This document shows positions 50,887 through 59,430 of a stretch of 64,000 nt of DNA, in pieces. The stretch is from an uncultured Glaciecola sp. (GTDB lineage Bacteria; Pseudomonadota; Gammaproteobacteria; Enterobacterales; Alteromonadaceae). Within the stretch, counting starts at the first letter, position 1, and each line of letters starts with the position of its first letter. The translations under genes and the position numbers were made by a program. The stretch covers positions 248,001 through 312,000 of the forward strand of contig CANMCE010000004.1 of NCBI GenBank assembly GCA_947496235.1, read 5' to 3'. Under the pieces are notes generated by a model that searched no databases, was not told the DNA's origin, and saw nothing but the letters and a program-made list of their open reading frames with translations.

Positions 50887-50914
50887 TTGATAGTGACTGT
50901 TTTATCGTTATAAT
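50887..50914 (+). promoter_or_regulatory. Sigma-70 promoter of tRNA-Leu
   Basis: TTGATA (50887-50892) and a perfect TATAAT (50909-50914) are separated by 16 bases. A GC-rich discriminator (CACCGC) follows, typical of stable-RNA promoters. The tRNA starts 34 bases downstream. Confidence 0.8.
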
Positions 50915-50947
50915 TCACCGCACTTCGCTAATGCGACTTTCCACATT

Positions 50948-51034
50948 GCCAGAGTGGCGGAATTGGTAGACGCAGCGGATTCAAAATCCGCCGCCCGTGA
51001 GGGTGTGCCGGTTCAAGTCCGGCCTCTGGTACCA
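50948..51034 (+). tRNA. tRNA-Leu (anticodon CAA)
   Basis: An 87-base class II tRNA with encoded CCA end. Acceptor GCCAGAG pairs with CTCTGGT. The anticodon stem GCGGA/TCCGC encloses the loop TTCAAAA, giving anticodon CAA (decodes UUG). A long variable arm (GCCCGTGAGGGTGT region) and T-arm CCGG-TTCAAGT-CCGG follow. Its 3' end is the attachment site for the element downstream. Confidence 0.97.
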
Positions 51035-51035
51035 T
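51012..51035. repeat. attL: tRNA-Leu 3' end copy of 24-bp direct repeat
   Basis: A 24-bp segment from the T-loop through CCA plus one base (starts TTCAAGTCCGG, ends GGTACCAT) recurs exactly at 57659-57682. It marks the left boundary of an element integrated in the tRNA gene, which is restored by the element's copy. Confidence 0.92.
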
Positions 51036-51127
51036 GTTTTTATTCGAAAACATTCTATAACAGTCGAAACCCTTTAAATATAAAGGCTTAAGGCAGATTT
51101 TAGTATCTATAACGTTCCGTACGAGTT

Positions 51128-51195
51128 TGTAACACTCGCCAGAATATGTAACATTATTTGTAACATTCACTCTATGTACCGAAAATGGTGTTACA
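51128..51195. promoter_or_regulatory. Cluster of TGTAACA motifs (candidate integrase arm sites)
   Basis: TGTAACA occurs at 51128-51134, 51147-51153 and 51159-51165, and as its inverse TGTTACA at 51189-51195. Similar copies lie next to the right attachment site (57585-57591 exact; 57597-57603 CGTAACA). Repeated heptamers beside both att sites are what arm-type binding sites of P4-like integrases look like. They also surround the integrase start and could autoregulate it. Confidence 0.6.
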
Positions 51196-51197
51196 AA

Positions 51198-52436
51198 ATG
51201 GCTATAGAAACGCTAAAACTTAACCCAATGCAGATAGAAGCAGCGAAAGCAAAGGATAAAGAATATAACCTTTCTGACGGAGCTGGTTTGTTTCTCCGCG
51301 TTAAGCCTAATGCAACTAAGCTATGGATATTTAACTTCTCACAACCTATAACAAAAAAACGTCAATCAATAAGTTATGGTGTTTATCCAGAGGTTACGCT
51401 CGCTGACGCTAGAAAAAAAGCGGAAATCGACAGAAAGCTTTTAAAGCAGAATAAAGATCCTAAGCAAGAACGTGACAAAGCTAAAGCGAATGAACTCCAC
51501 TCTAAACTTACCACTTTTAAACTAGTTGCAGATAAATGGCTGGAACTGCAAAAACATAAAATAGCCCCTACTACTTATAAGAAAACTAAACGTTACTTTG
51601 AAAAAGACATTATTCCTACCATCGGTCACATTGCCATTAAGGAAATTACAGCTCAACATGGTATAAATGTTATAGAAAAAGTGTCAGGGAGAGGAAGCCA
51701 AGAAATAGCAAGAAAAACAGCTAGAACACTTAACCAAGTTATGACATTTGCAGTCAATACCGGACTTGCACCCTACAATCCGTTAGCAGGTATCAAAGAA
51801 GTCATTCCAAAAACCAAAGTTACCCACCGGCCTACACTCCAAGTTAATGAAATATCAGAATTAATGAATGCTCTGCGCTATTCATCAGCTAAAGTTACTA
51901 CTAGATGCCTTATAGAATGGCAACTACACACTATGACAAGACCGCGTGAAACAGCCGAAGCAAAATGGTCAGAGATAGATTTTAAAAATAAACTTTGGAT
52001 CATTCCAGCAGAGCGCATGAAGATGAATAGAGAGCACCGTGTACCACTTACAATTCAAACATTGAATATACTTGAAACAATGAAGTCCTTTAGCGGTAAT
52101 AGAGATTTTATTTTTGCATCTCACAATAAGCCTAATTGTCCGGTAAATGCTCAAACGGCAAACAAAGCGCTTCGAGATATGGGTTTCACTGGCAGGCTGG
52201 TGGCACATGGATTAAGGGCTTTAGCAAGTACGACATTAAATGAAAATGGCTTTGACGATGATGTTATAGAAACTGCACTTGCACACGGGGATGAAAATAA
52301 AATCAGAAAAGCATATAACCGTGCACAGTATATTGAAAAACGAAGGGTAATGATGCAATGGTGGTCGGACTGGGTCGAAAAGGCTAAATCAGAAGCCCCT
52401 AACATCAATAAATATAATATAGTAAATTTGAGATAA
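51198..52436 (+). CDS. P4-type tyrosine integrase
   Basis: A 412-residue site-specific recombinase. The N-terminal DUF4102 arm-binding domain ('YNLSDGAGLFLRVKPNATKLWIF', 'YPEVTLADARKKA') is followed by a SAM-like core-binding domain and a catalytic domain. Catalytic residues: Arg248 in 'TMTRPRE', His280 in 'HRVPL', His337/Arg340 in 'HGLR', His363 in 'LAHGDENKIRKAY' and Tyr373. It lies beside attL and reads into the element. The ATG at 51198 is preferred to 51174 because 'MAIETLKLNP' is the usual start. Confidence 0.95.
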   Translation: MAIETLKLNPMQIEAAKAKDKEYNLSDGAGLFLRVKPNATKLWIFNFSQPITKKRQSISYGVYPEVTLADARKKAEIDRKLLKQNKDPKQERDKAKANELHSKLTTFKLVADKWLELQKHKIAPTTYKKTKRYFEKDIIPTIGHIAIKEITAQHGINVIEKVSGRGSQEIARKTARTLNQVMTFAVNTGLAPYNPLAGIKEVIPKTKVTHRPTLQVNEISELMNALRYSSAKVTTRCLIEWQLHTMTRPRETAEAKWSEIDFKNKLWIIPAERMKMNREHRVPLTIQTLNILETMKSFSGNRDFIFASHNKPNCPVNAQTANKALRDMGFTGRLVAHGLRALASTTLNENGFDDDVIETALAHGDENKIRKAYNRAQYIEKRRVMMQWWSDWVEKAKSEAPNINKYNIVNLR

Positions 52437-52525
52437 TAAAATTAACATATCCAAGGCTTAATACTAAACAGATAGCTTTCTGAATGAATGGAACGGTGAA
52501 TATTTAAGGAAAATTTGAGGGAAAT

Positions 52526-53383
52526 ATGAAATTAGTTTTGAATGAGATCCCCTTGTTAGATTGCTGTAAAGAATGGGGTTTAGAACCTGAACAAGTGCTT
52601 AAAATGGCCCATAGAGGAAAAATTATATTAGTTTTTGATTGGTTAAACCTTATTACAACGTTTAAGAAAACCGAGGCTGATAAACAGTTTTATTTGCTTA
52701 CTGGTTATTACAAGCCTGATAGTCAAAAAAGAGCCGACAAATATCAACATGATATTACAGAAAGAACAATCTCCGCAGTGGCTTATTGTCGAGATATTGA
52801 GATGAGGCTTGCCACTTTAAATATGCCAGCAATTCATGAGCTTACTTGTACGGAAAGCATTTGGGCTGATTTTGGTCATTCAATAGATGGAAATTGGATG
52901 TTTCAACTCAAAGAACATAGAGAGTTTGATTATTGTAGACTACCCCGCTTAACCTTTAATTCTAGAAGTGACAAGTTCTGGGTATCACCTCTTACTTTCG
53001 ATAAATTGCTGGTTTTACGAAAAGAAAAAGAGATGTTTGAAAAAGCTGTAAAATCGGGAGATATTGAGAAATATGAATATTCCAGAGGCCCTAACCCAAC
53101 TGTAAATAACCTTGCATTGGATTTAGATAATCAAATAAATGATTGGGCCGTTAATGACTGCTCGAAAGCACTTTTATTATTCATTTGTAAAGTCGTAGAA
53201 GAGTCTAAAAATAAGAGTAGGTTTTTAAAACCCAATGGCACTTTTAATATTGATACGCTTGCAAACTACATACTTGATGTCTTTAAGGATAAGCCTACAT
53301 ACGGTTTTGCTAAATCAACTCTTAAAAGCCAAATTAAGGAATGCATTGATAAGCACTATCGAGATATAGAAGGGGATCTGTAA
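52526..53383 (+). CDS. Hypothetical protein of the integrated element
   Basis: A 285-residue protein not recognised. A clear GAGGGAAAT ribosome-binding site supports the start. The N-terminal part ('LLDCCKEWGLEPEQVLKMAHRGKI') looks like a short helical DNA-binding-like segment. Residues about 195-285 contain 'ALDLDNQINDWAVNDCSKALLLFICKVVEESK' and a C-terminal 'YGFAKSTLKSQIKECIDKHYRDIEG' helix. The position just after the integrase suggests a satellite maintenance or regulatory role, unproven. Confidence 0.6.
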   Translation: MKLVLNEIPLLDCCKEWGLEPEQVLKMAHRGKIILVFDWLNLITTFKKTEADKQFYLLTGYYKPDSQKRADKYQHDITERTISAVAYCRDIEMRLATLNMPAIHELTCTESIWADFGHSIDGNWMFQLKEHREFDYCRLPRLTFNSRSDKFWVSPLTFDKLLVLRKEKEMFEKAVKSGDIEKYEYSRGPNPTVNNLALDLDNQINDWAVNDCSKALLLFICKVVEESKNKSRFLKPNGTFNIDTLANYILDVFKDKPTYGFAKSTLKSQIKECIDKHYRDIEGDL

Positions 53384-53477
53384 AAGTTTCAACTGAAATG
53401 TGATTTTTTCATCTGAAATTAATTAGCCTTTAAAACTAGTAATTTTTATTCGTCCAATAACTATAAGGTAGAGACGA

Positions 53478-53759
53478 ATGAATCTGAACAACGAAATTAA
53501 TATCTTACGAAAGCCAGAAGTTATAAAAATCACTGGTTTATCTAATACAAGCATTTTTGAACGAACCAAAGACGGTCTATTTCCCTCCAGTGTTTCATTG
53601 GGCGGGCGAGCGATTGGGTACATTGAACACGAAATTAGAGCAGTATTGACAGCCCGAGCTGCAGGCCATTCAGATCAGCAAGTACGAGAATTGATAAATT
53701 CTCTTCATAAGCAAAGACTAGAGTCTGGAAACAGACTAATAAGTCTTATGGTAGCCTAG
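53478..53759 (+). CDS. AlpA-family transcriptional regulator
   Basis: A 93-residue MerR-like winged-helix protein of the AlpA class. 'ILRKPEVIKITGLSNTSIFERTKDGLFPSSVSLGGRAIGY' fits the pattern x-R-x-x-E-V-x-x-x-T-G-L-S with the basic wing. AlpA proteins act as activators or excisionase-like factors in P4-like elements. An AAGG lies upstream of the ATG. Confidence 0.88.
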   Translation: MNLNNEINILRKPEVIKITGLSNTSIFERTKDGLFPSSVSLGGRAIGYIEHEIRAVLTARAAGHSDQQVRELINSLHKQRLESGNRLISLMVA

Positions 53760-53772
53760 GAGGAGTGATTGT

Positions 53773-54072
53773 ATGAAAAGAGCTCCTAGTGAACCCAGAA
53801 GCGCTCTTAATAACAAAGACACGAGTGCACAAACACAACGCCTTCAAATATTAACATTATTGCGTGAAAAGCAAAGTGTAAATACACCTGAGTTCCGAGA
53901 TTTTGGAATAATGGCTCCAGCTCCGAGAATTTTTGAATTACGAGAAGAGGGTTACAGAATTAAGAAAATACTTGAGACATATCAAGATCGCACTGGAAAA
54001 ATACATTACGGTGTCGCTCGGTATTATCTTTCAAGCAATACAGAATTGGAGTATCAGTGTGAAGAAATGTGA
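53773..54072 (+). CDS. Helix-turn-helix protein (HTH_39-like)
   Basis: A 99-residue protein. 'QRLQILTLLREKQSVNTPEFRDFGIMAPAPRIFELREEGYRIKK' matches the small HTH family common in satellites and prophages (L-x-x-G-I-x-x-P-A-x-R-I-x-E-L-R-x-x-G-Y-x-I). It follows AlpA by 13 bases with AGGAG upstream and probably shares its transcript. Likely regulator; target unknown. Confidence 0.8.
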   Translation: MKRAPSEPRSALNNKDTSAQTQRLQILTLLREKQSVNTPEFRDFGIMAPAPRIFELREEGYRIKKILETYQDRTGKIHYGVARYYLSSNTELEYQCEEM

Positions 54073-54304
54073 AATATTCGAGCATCTAGATTCCATGCAG
54101 AGAAAGCTCAATCAAGTAACAGTACTTTCAAAGATAATGGAGAGCAAAAGTGCTTCTACAAGTATTGCAGATAATCATCAGCGAATTGTTAATGGAATTA
54201 TAGCTGATATTGCTGAACGCAATGAGGTTATATTCAATGAACTCTGCGATTCAATTTCTCACTTGTATATTGTTAACGACGCAGTTACTGGCGATTCCGA
54301 TTAA
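54059..54304 (+). CDS. Small hypothetical protein
   Basis: An 81-residue helical protein from a GTG at 54059 (GGAG 7 bases upstream), overlapping the previous gene by 14 bases. The frame is open back to 53933 but that part is the HTH gene in another frame. Sequence is helical ('MQRKLNQVTVLSKIMESK', 'RIVNGIIADIAERNEVIFNELCDSISHLYIV'), not recognised. Confidence 0.6.
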   Translation: MKKCEIFEHLDSMQRKLNQVTVLSKIMESKSASTSIADNHQRIVNGIIADIAERNEVIFNELCDSISHLYIVNDAVTGDSD

Positions 54305-54313
54305 GGGATCGCT

Positions 54314-54724
54314 ATGTCAAAATATTTTCGAGAAAAAAAGAGTGTTAGATTTGCTGGAGTTCCTCATTCTGTAATGGAAAACAAAAGTTACATTGAACTC
54401 AGTTACAGCGCTAAAGCATTGTTATTTGAGATTGCTAAGCAATACAATAAACATAACAATGGGAAACTATGTGCAATTCCAGAACAGCTAAAAGTGCGAG
54501 GCTTTGGTTCAGCAACAACGGTTTATGGCGCGGTAAGAGAGCTCTTAGATTCTAATCTAATAATCTACAGCAAGGTGGCTATGAAAGGTTCTAGGCAACC
54601 TCATTTCTATGCTATTACTTGGGAAAAGGTTAATACAAATCCTGGGTTTGAAATGGATATAGAGCCAACAAATAAACCTTTAAGAGCATTTAGTTTAGAG
54701 TTTAATAAATCACTTGTTGCATAG
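54314..54724 (+). CDS. Winged-helix satellite protein
   Basis: A 136-residue protein. 'RFAGVPHSVMENKSYIELSYSAKALLFEIAKQYN' and 'ATTVYGAVRELLDSNLIIYSKVAMKGSRQPHFYAITWE' resemble the winged-helix part of element-encoded replication or copy-control proteins. It starts 9 bases after the preceding gene with AAGGGATCG upstream. No primase or helicase domain is present, so a stand-alone replication role is doubtful. Confidence 0.7.
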   Translation: MSKYFREKKSVRFAGVPHSVMENKSYIELSYSAKALLFEIAKQYNKHNNGKLCAIPEQLKVRGFGSATTVYGAVRELLDSNLIIYSKVAMKGSRQPHFYAITWEKVNTNPGFEMDIEPTNKPLRAFSLEFNKSLVA

Positions 54725-54741
54725 GTTTTTAAATAGACATT

Positions 54742-54774
54742 TTTTGGTGTTGTGAAATTTATCAGCACCAAAAT
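54742..54774. repeat. Hairpin repeat copy 1
   Basis: Starts TTTTGGTGTTGT and ends CAGCACCAAAAT; the arms pair over about 11 bases with one G-T wobble. A second, slightly diverged copy lies 278 bases downstream. A partial related sequence (TTTTTGGTATTGAAA) occurs near 54987. Confidence 0.65.
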
Positions 54775-55019
54775 TTGTTTTTATTTCTTTGTAAATAAAG
54801 CTCATTCAATGAATATTTCTTTACTCGTATTAAGATACCCAAACATCTCCAATTTATTTGAAGAAAAGAATATATTAAGTTTTTTTGATGTAAGGTTTTG
54901 TAAGGTTTTTATTAGAACACGATTGCAGCGCTGCGGTTTCAAAATAAACAATAAAGCATCCTCACATTAGATTTTTCTATAAACAATTTTTGGTATTGAA
55001 ACTCCATTTATTATGCATA

Positions 55020-55052
55020 TTTTGGTGTTGTAAAAATTAACAGCACCAGAAT
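55020..55052. repeat. Hairpin repeat copy 2
   Basis: Starts TTTTGGTGTTGT and ends CAGCACCAGAAT, matching copy 1 in the same orientation. The loop differs but the pairing arms are kept, which suggests selection on structure or on a dimeric protein site. Confidence 0.65.
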
Positions 55053-55450
55053 CTGTATTTGTCTTATGTAGGGGAAACAGAAAAGCAATATCCCTAAGGT
55101 TAACAACTACTAACATACAACTACAATTATTGGTTATCTATATATATAGCCATACCTACTAGAAATTATTAGCTATTCACTAAGTAACTTTTTACCAATA
55201 CTTGGAGTAAATATTAGTCGGAAAATTGCGGAGAAATAATTTGGCGCAAAAGAAAAAAGTTTAGTCGCTATTTCAATTCGATAAAAATAAATCAGACATT
55301 TAATTAACTGATTAAAAGAAGAGTTTAGCGAGTGTTTTCTTGTCTAATGACCAACGCGTTTAAAATCAAAACTGAACCGATGGACAGTTGTAGTTAAAAT
55401 ATTGAGGTTTAAAATTGTTACCTGAATAAACAACTTAAAGTACACGTGAA

Positions 55451-55630
55451 ATGCAAAATTTGGATGAATGGCAATATCAATATATTGAACAAATCGACTC
55501 GCTGCTTAAAGCGCTCATACAAGCTGAGTATCAAGACAATAATAAAAATCCTTACCATTTCCTTAAATCTGACAAATTAGGCTTCCTGAAGCTTGCTAGA
55601 GAGCGAACTAAGGCTCTTTTGGGTGAATAA
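55451..55630 (+). CDS. Small protein, 59 residues, unknown
   Basis: An ATG frame too short for usual ORF cut-offs. The product begins MQNLDEWQYQYIEQIDSLL and contains 'YHFLKSDKLGFLKLARER', balanced in composition and mostly helical, unlike the AT-rich noise around it. The ribosome-binding site is weak. It may be a genuine element gene; not recognised. Confidence 0.45.
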   Translation: MQNLDEWQYQYIEQIDSLLKALIQAEYQDNNKNPYHFLKSDKLGFLKLARERTKALLGE

Positions 55631-55697
55631 TATAGTTGTATGAAAACCTTTTAGCTACCTTTGAGCTGGTGGCTATGCGGGTAATACGCACCTCAAC

Positions 55698-55874
55698 GTG
55701 CACAGTGTGGGAGGATTTTTAAATGCAAAGCAACAACAACATCGAATTAAGAGTAAAGCGCTAGAATCAGTTAAGGTACTTCTAGGAGCTTTAATTGCGG
55801 GAGTTCGCAGCCGCACAATTTATCTAGTGCGAGAAATTTTGAAATCGAGTTGTTGTTTATATGATCACTTCTAA
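55698..55874 (+). CDS. Short reading frame, possibly Ash/Icd-like or frameshifted
   Basis: A frame open from 55665 with possible GTG starts at 55698 and 55707; it reads 'VHSVGGFLNAKQQQHRIKSKALESVKVLLG...'. The phrase 'GYAGNTHLNVHSVGGF' recalls the small Ash/Icd-like frames of phage satellites, from memory only. A strong SD (55709-55714) instead points to the ATG at 55723, whose frame stops after 13 codons. A frameshift or a leader peptide could reconcile the two. Confidence 0.25.
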   Translation: MHSVGGFLNAKQQQHRIKSKALESVKVLLGALIAGVRSRTIYLVREILKSSCCLYDHF

Positions 55875-56233
55875 TGTCAGATAGGGAGGGGCTCATCAAA
55901 AGTCTGCAGGTAAAGCTAGTCAGTACCGTTGTTGCAACACATTTTTTATGCCCGCAACTTTAAAACGTTTTTTCATCAACCGAGCAGAAAATCGGGTCCA
56001 GAATTACTATATAAAAGAAGACGTTTAATAAAATTCTCGCTTAATAAAATCTATGACATAAAATTAAAAGTTCATAGACAAACATTTCAATTTAATAAAT
56101 ACGTGGGGATTATTGACACATTTTACTAAATTAAAAGGAGTAAGATTGTAACATTTGCCAATTTTCTGTAACTTATAAATTAAAAAAATTATTTCTCAGT
56201 TAAATTATTTCTCAATAAAAAAGGACACGGAAG

Positions 56234-57208
56234 TTGGATTTAATTATTCTCGCAATAACATCATCGTTAATACTGGTGTTTTTAATATTGTATCTAACGA
56301 ATAAATTCGGCAAGTTAGTTGTTCACTACATATGTTTGCGGCTCTTTCATAAATCTCCAGTAGTAGACTTTTTGTCTAGTCGGTTAATTCAAGTAGGAGC
56401 AACTTTTTTGAGTACTGCTTATTTTCTTACTCTAGACATATTTGGAGATGATATAGATTTCATATCAAATAACAAAGAAATACACAAAATCGTCTTTGCA
56501 TTTGTTCTATTGGGTACCTTTTTGCTGATCCTTGTTAAGGAAGCTTCCGACGTTATTTCTGAACGTCTAACAGCTTCAAACAACAGAATATCAAACAAGC
56601 TTTCAGTAATGGCAACTAAATCGGTATTAGCAAAACTCACAAGAGTACAAAACCAATCAAAGTATTTGAAGAAAAACAGCAATGTGTTTAAAACTATTGC
56701 AGATCCAGATGACCAGATAAGCATACTGATCACTGAGTTCGTTGATCTTATTAGTGCTAGTTTTCATATAGATAGAGACAATATAGCTTTAACCATCCTA
56801 ACGGTTGAGGAAAATAAAAAACCTTACTTTAAAGAAAAAAATCACCGAAACTGGAGAAGGACAACACCAAAAGAACTTTTGGATAATAACTCAGCAGCCA
56901 AGAGATGTATTGAAACTGGACAGCCTATTTTTTTATGCTCAAAAGTAGAGGCTGCAAAGAACGATAAATACTTTTTGTCTGAGCGAGATAAAGAAAATGA
57001 AGATGGAAGTATTTACTGTTATCCCGTTATTATTGATTTACCGGATCGCTTAATCCAAAATATTATAAGCGTTAGCACTTATAATGCTAAACTATCCGAG
57101 AGTTATGACGATGTTAAAAGTAAAGCTATACTTCAAGTCTTCAACGACGTTTGTCGAAGAATAGAATTAGAACTTACATTGAGTAAAATAAAATTATGGA
57201 CAAATTAG
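56234..57208 (+). CDS. Three-TM membrane protein with C-terminal GAF-like domain
   Basis: A 324-residue protein of no family I can name. Hydrophobic segments at about residues 3-22, 51-69 and 86-101 are followed by a basic linker (110-155) and a cytoplasmic domain (about 160-320). That domain has the GAF-like pattern 'QISILITEFVDLISASF', 'GSIYCYPVIID', 'IISVSTYNAKLSESYDDVKSKAILQVFNDVCRRIELEL'. The TTG start follows AAAGGA. It overlaps the next small gene by 13 bases. Position as last cargo before attR, where P4-like satellites often carry defence genes, makes an immunity role possible but unproven. Confidence 0.65.
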   Translation: MDLIILAITSSLILVFLILYLTNKFGKLVVHYICLRLFHKSPVVDFLSSRLIQVGATFLSTAYFLTLDIFGDDIDFISNNKEIHKIVFAFVLLGTFLLILVKEASDVISERLTASNNRISNKLSVMATKSVLAKLTRVQNQSKYLKKNSNVFKTIADPDDQISILITEFVDLISASFHIDRDNIALTILTVEENKKPYFKEKNHRNWRRTTPKELLDNNSAAKRCIETGQPIFLCSKVEAAKNDKYFLSERDKENEDGSIYCYPVIIDLPDRLIQNIISVSTYNAKLSESYDDVKSKAILQVFNDVCRRIELELTLSKIKLWTN

Positions 57209-57438
57209 ATAAAATCGATTCCAACTATGAAGGATTGAAACATAGGTTGCACATAGCTATAACTAAGTTAGCATCTAGATTAAGAGCCCAAGAACCACAA
57301 TCACGATATGAGTTAATATCCTTAGCTACAGCGCTTGAGAACGCTTTAGCCGAGCAAAAAAATATAACTCGAATGGAAAAGCTTAGGCGTGCAAAGAAAG
57401 CTGCACGCAAGAAATCTCCAGAAACCGAGAGTGAATGA
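57196..57438 (+). CDS. Small basic helical protein, partner of the GAF-like gene
   Basis: An 80-residue protein overlapping the preceding gene by 13 bases, which implies coupled translation. It is predicted helical ('YEGLKHRLHIAITKLASRLRAQ', 'LISLATALENALAEQKN') with a strongly basic tail 'RMEKLRRAKKAARKK'. No known domain. The tight overlap suggests it acts with the membrane GAF-like protein. Confidence 0.6.
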   Translation: MDKLDKIDSNYEGLKHRLHIAITKLASRLRAQEPQSRYELISLATALENALAEQKNITRMEKLRRAKKAARKKSPETESE

Positions 57439-57658
57439 ACTCAGATTTTAAGGCGCTTGGTTTGTCACCAAATTAAAATCAGTCAATATGTTTGACATAG
57501 GTTTAATTTCATTTAAGTGCTAGATATTATGGTGCATAAAGTACTTCGACTCTCTGAAACTTAAACTATAGCGCATTTGCAATCTGTAACATCACTCGTA
57601 ACACTGAAAACAATCAGCATGCACCATAACATTATATTTCATAGGCTTACGCGCCTTA

Positions 57659-57682
57659 TTCAAGTCCGGCCTCTGGTACCAT
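57659..57682. repeat. attR: second copy of the 24-bp tRNA repeat
   Basis: Identical over 24 bp to the tRNA-Leu 3' end at 51012-51035; sequences diverge on both sides. It sets the right limit of a 6.65-kb element. Directly after it come 30 bases and a terminator, as expected for the original tRNA downstream region. Confidence 0.92.
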
Positions 57683-57712
57683 ATCTTTGATATAAACTAC
57701 GAAGATATACAC

Positions 57713-57736
57713 AAACCGACTGTTGTCGGTTTTTTT
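57713..57736 (+). terminator. Terminator, probably originally of tRNA-Leu
   Basis: AAACCGAC (57713-57720) and GTCGGTTT (57725-57732) form an 8-bp perfect stem with loop TGTT, followed by a T-run to 57736. A similar GTCGG plus T-run lies after the third tRNA-end copy at 63279-63290. Confidence 0.85.
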
Positions 57737-57878
57737 GTGCTATTTCAATCAATTGTACTCGGAATAATTATCTGTGGCTCTACCCCATTAACGGGGGATC
57801 AACATTCATCTCGTTCTATTAATTAATTATTCCATCCCATCTGGTGACCGGCGGAGCCCTTTTAATTCGACTCTGACC

Positions 57879-59430
<1,552 letters not shown>

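Larger units (their letters stand above)
54725..56233. other. Gene-poor 1.5-kb stretch inside the element
   Basis: No convincing long gene. It contains two related 33-base hairpin repeats, a 59-codon frame at 55451-55630, a good Shine-Dalgarno (GGGAGG at 55709-55714) before a 13-codon frame, and TGTAACA-type heptamers at 56147-56153. The layout suggests a regulatory or replication-origin region, but nothing here proves it. Confidence 0.5.
57439..57861. other. Right end of the element and flank
   Basis: A 423-base non-coding stretch with TGTAACA-type heptamers (57585-57603), attR (57659-57682), a terminator (57713-57736) and then sequence leading to the insertion sequence. No gene is seen. 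Confidence 0.6.

Noticed and set aside
54752-54970. A 72-codon frame overlapping hairpin copy 1
   Set aside because: It begins inside the hairpin repeat, lacks a ribosome-binding site and has composition like translated AT-rich DNA.
55929-56129. A 66-codon frame upstream of the GAF-like gene
   Set aside because: TTG start without ribosome-binding site and low-complexity basic composition; no coding-like pattern.
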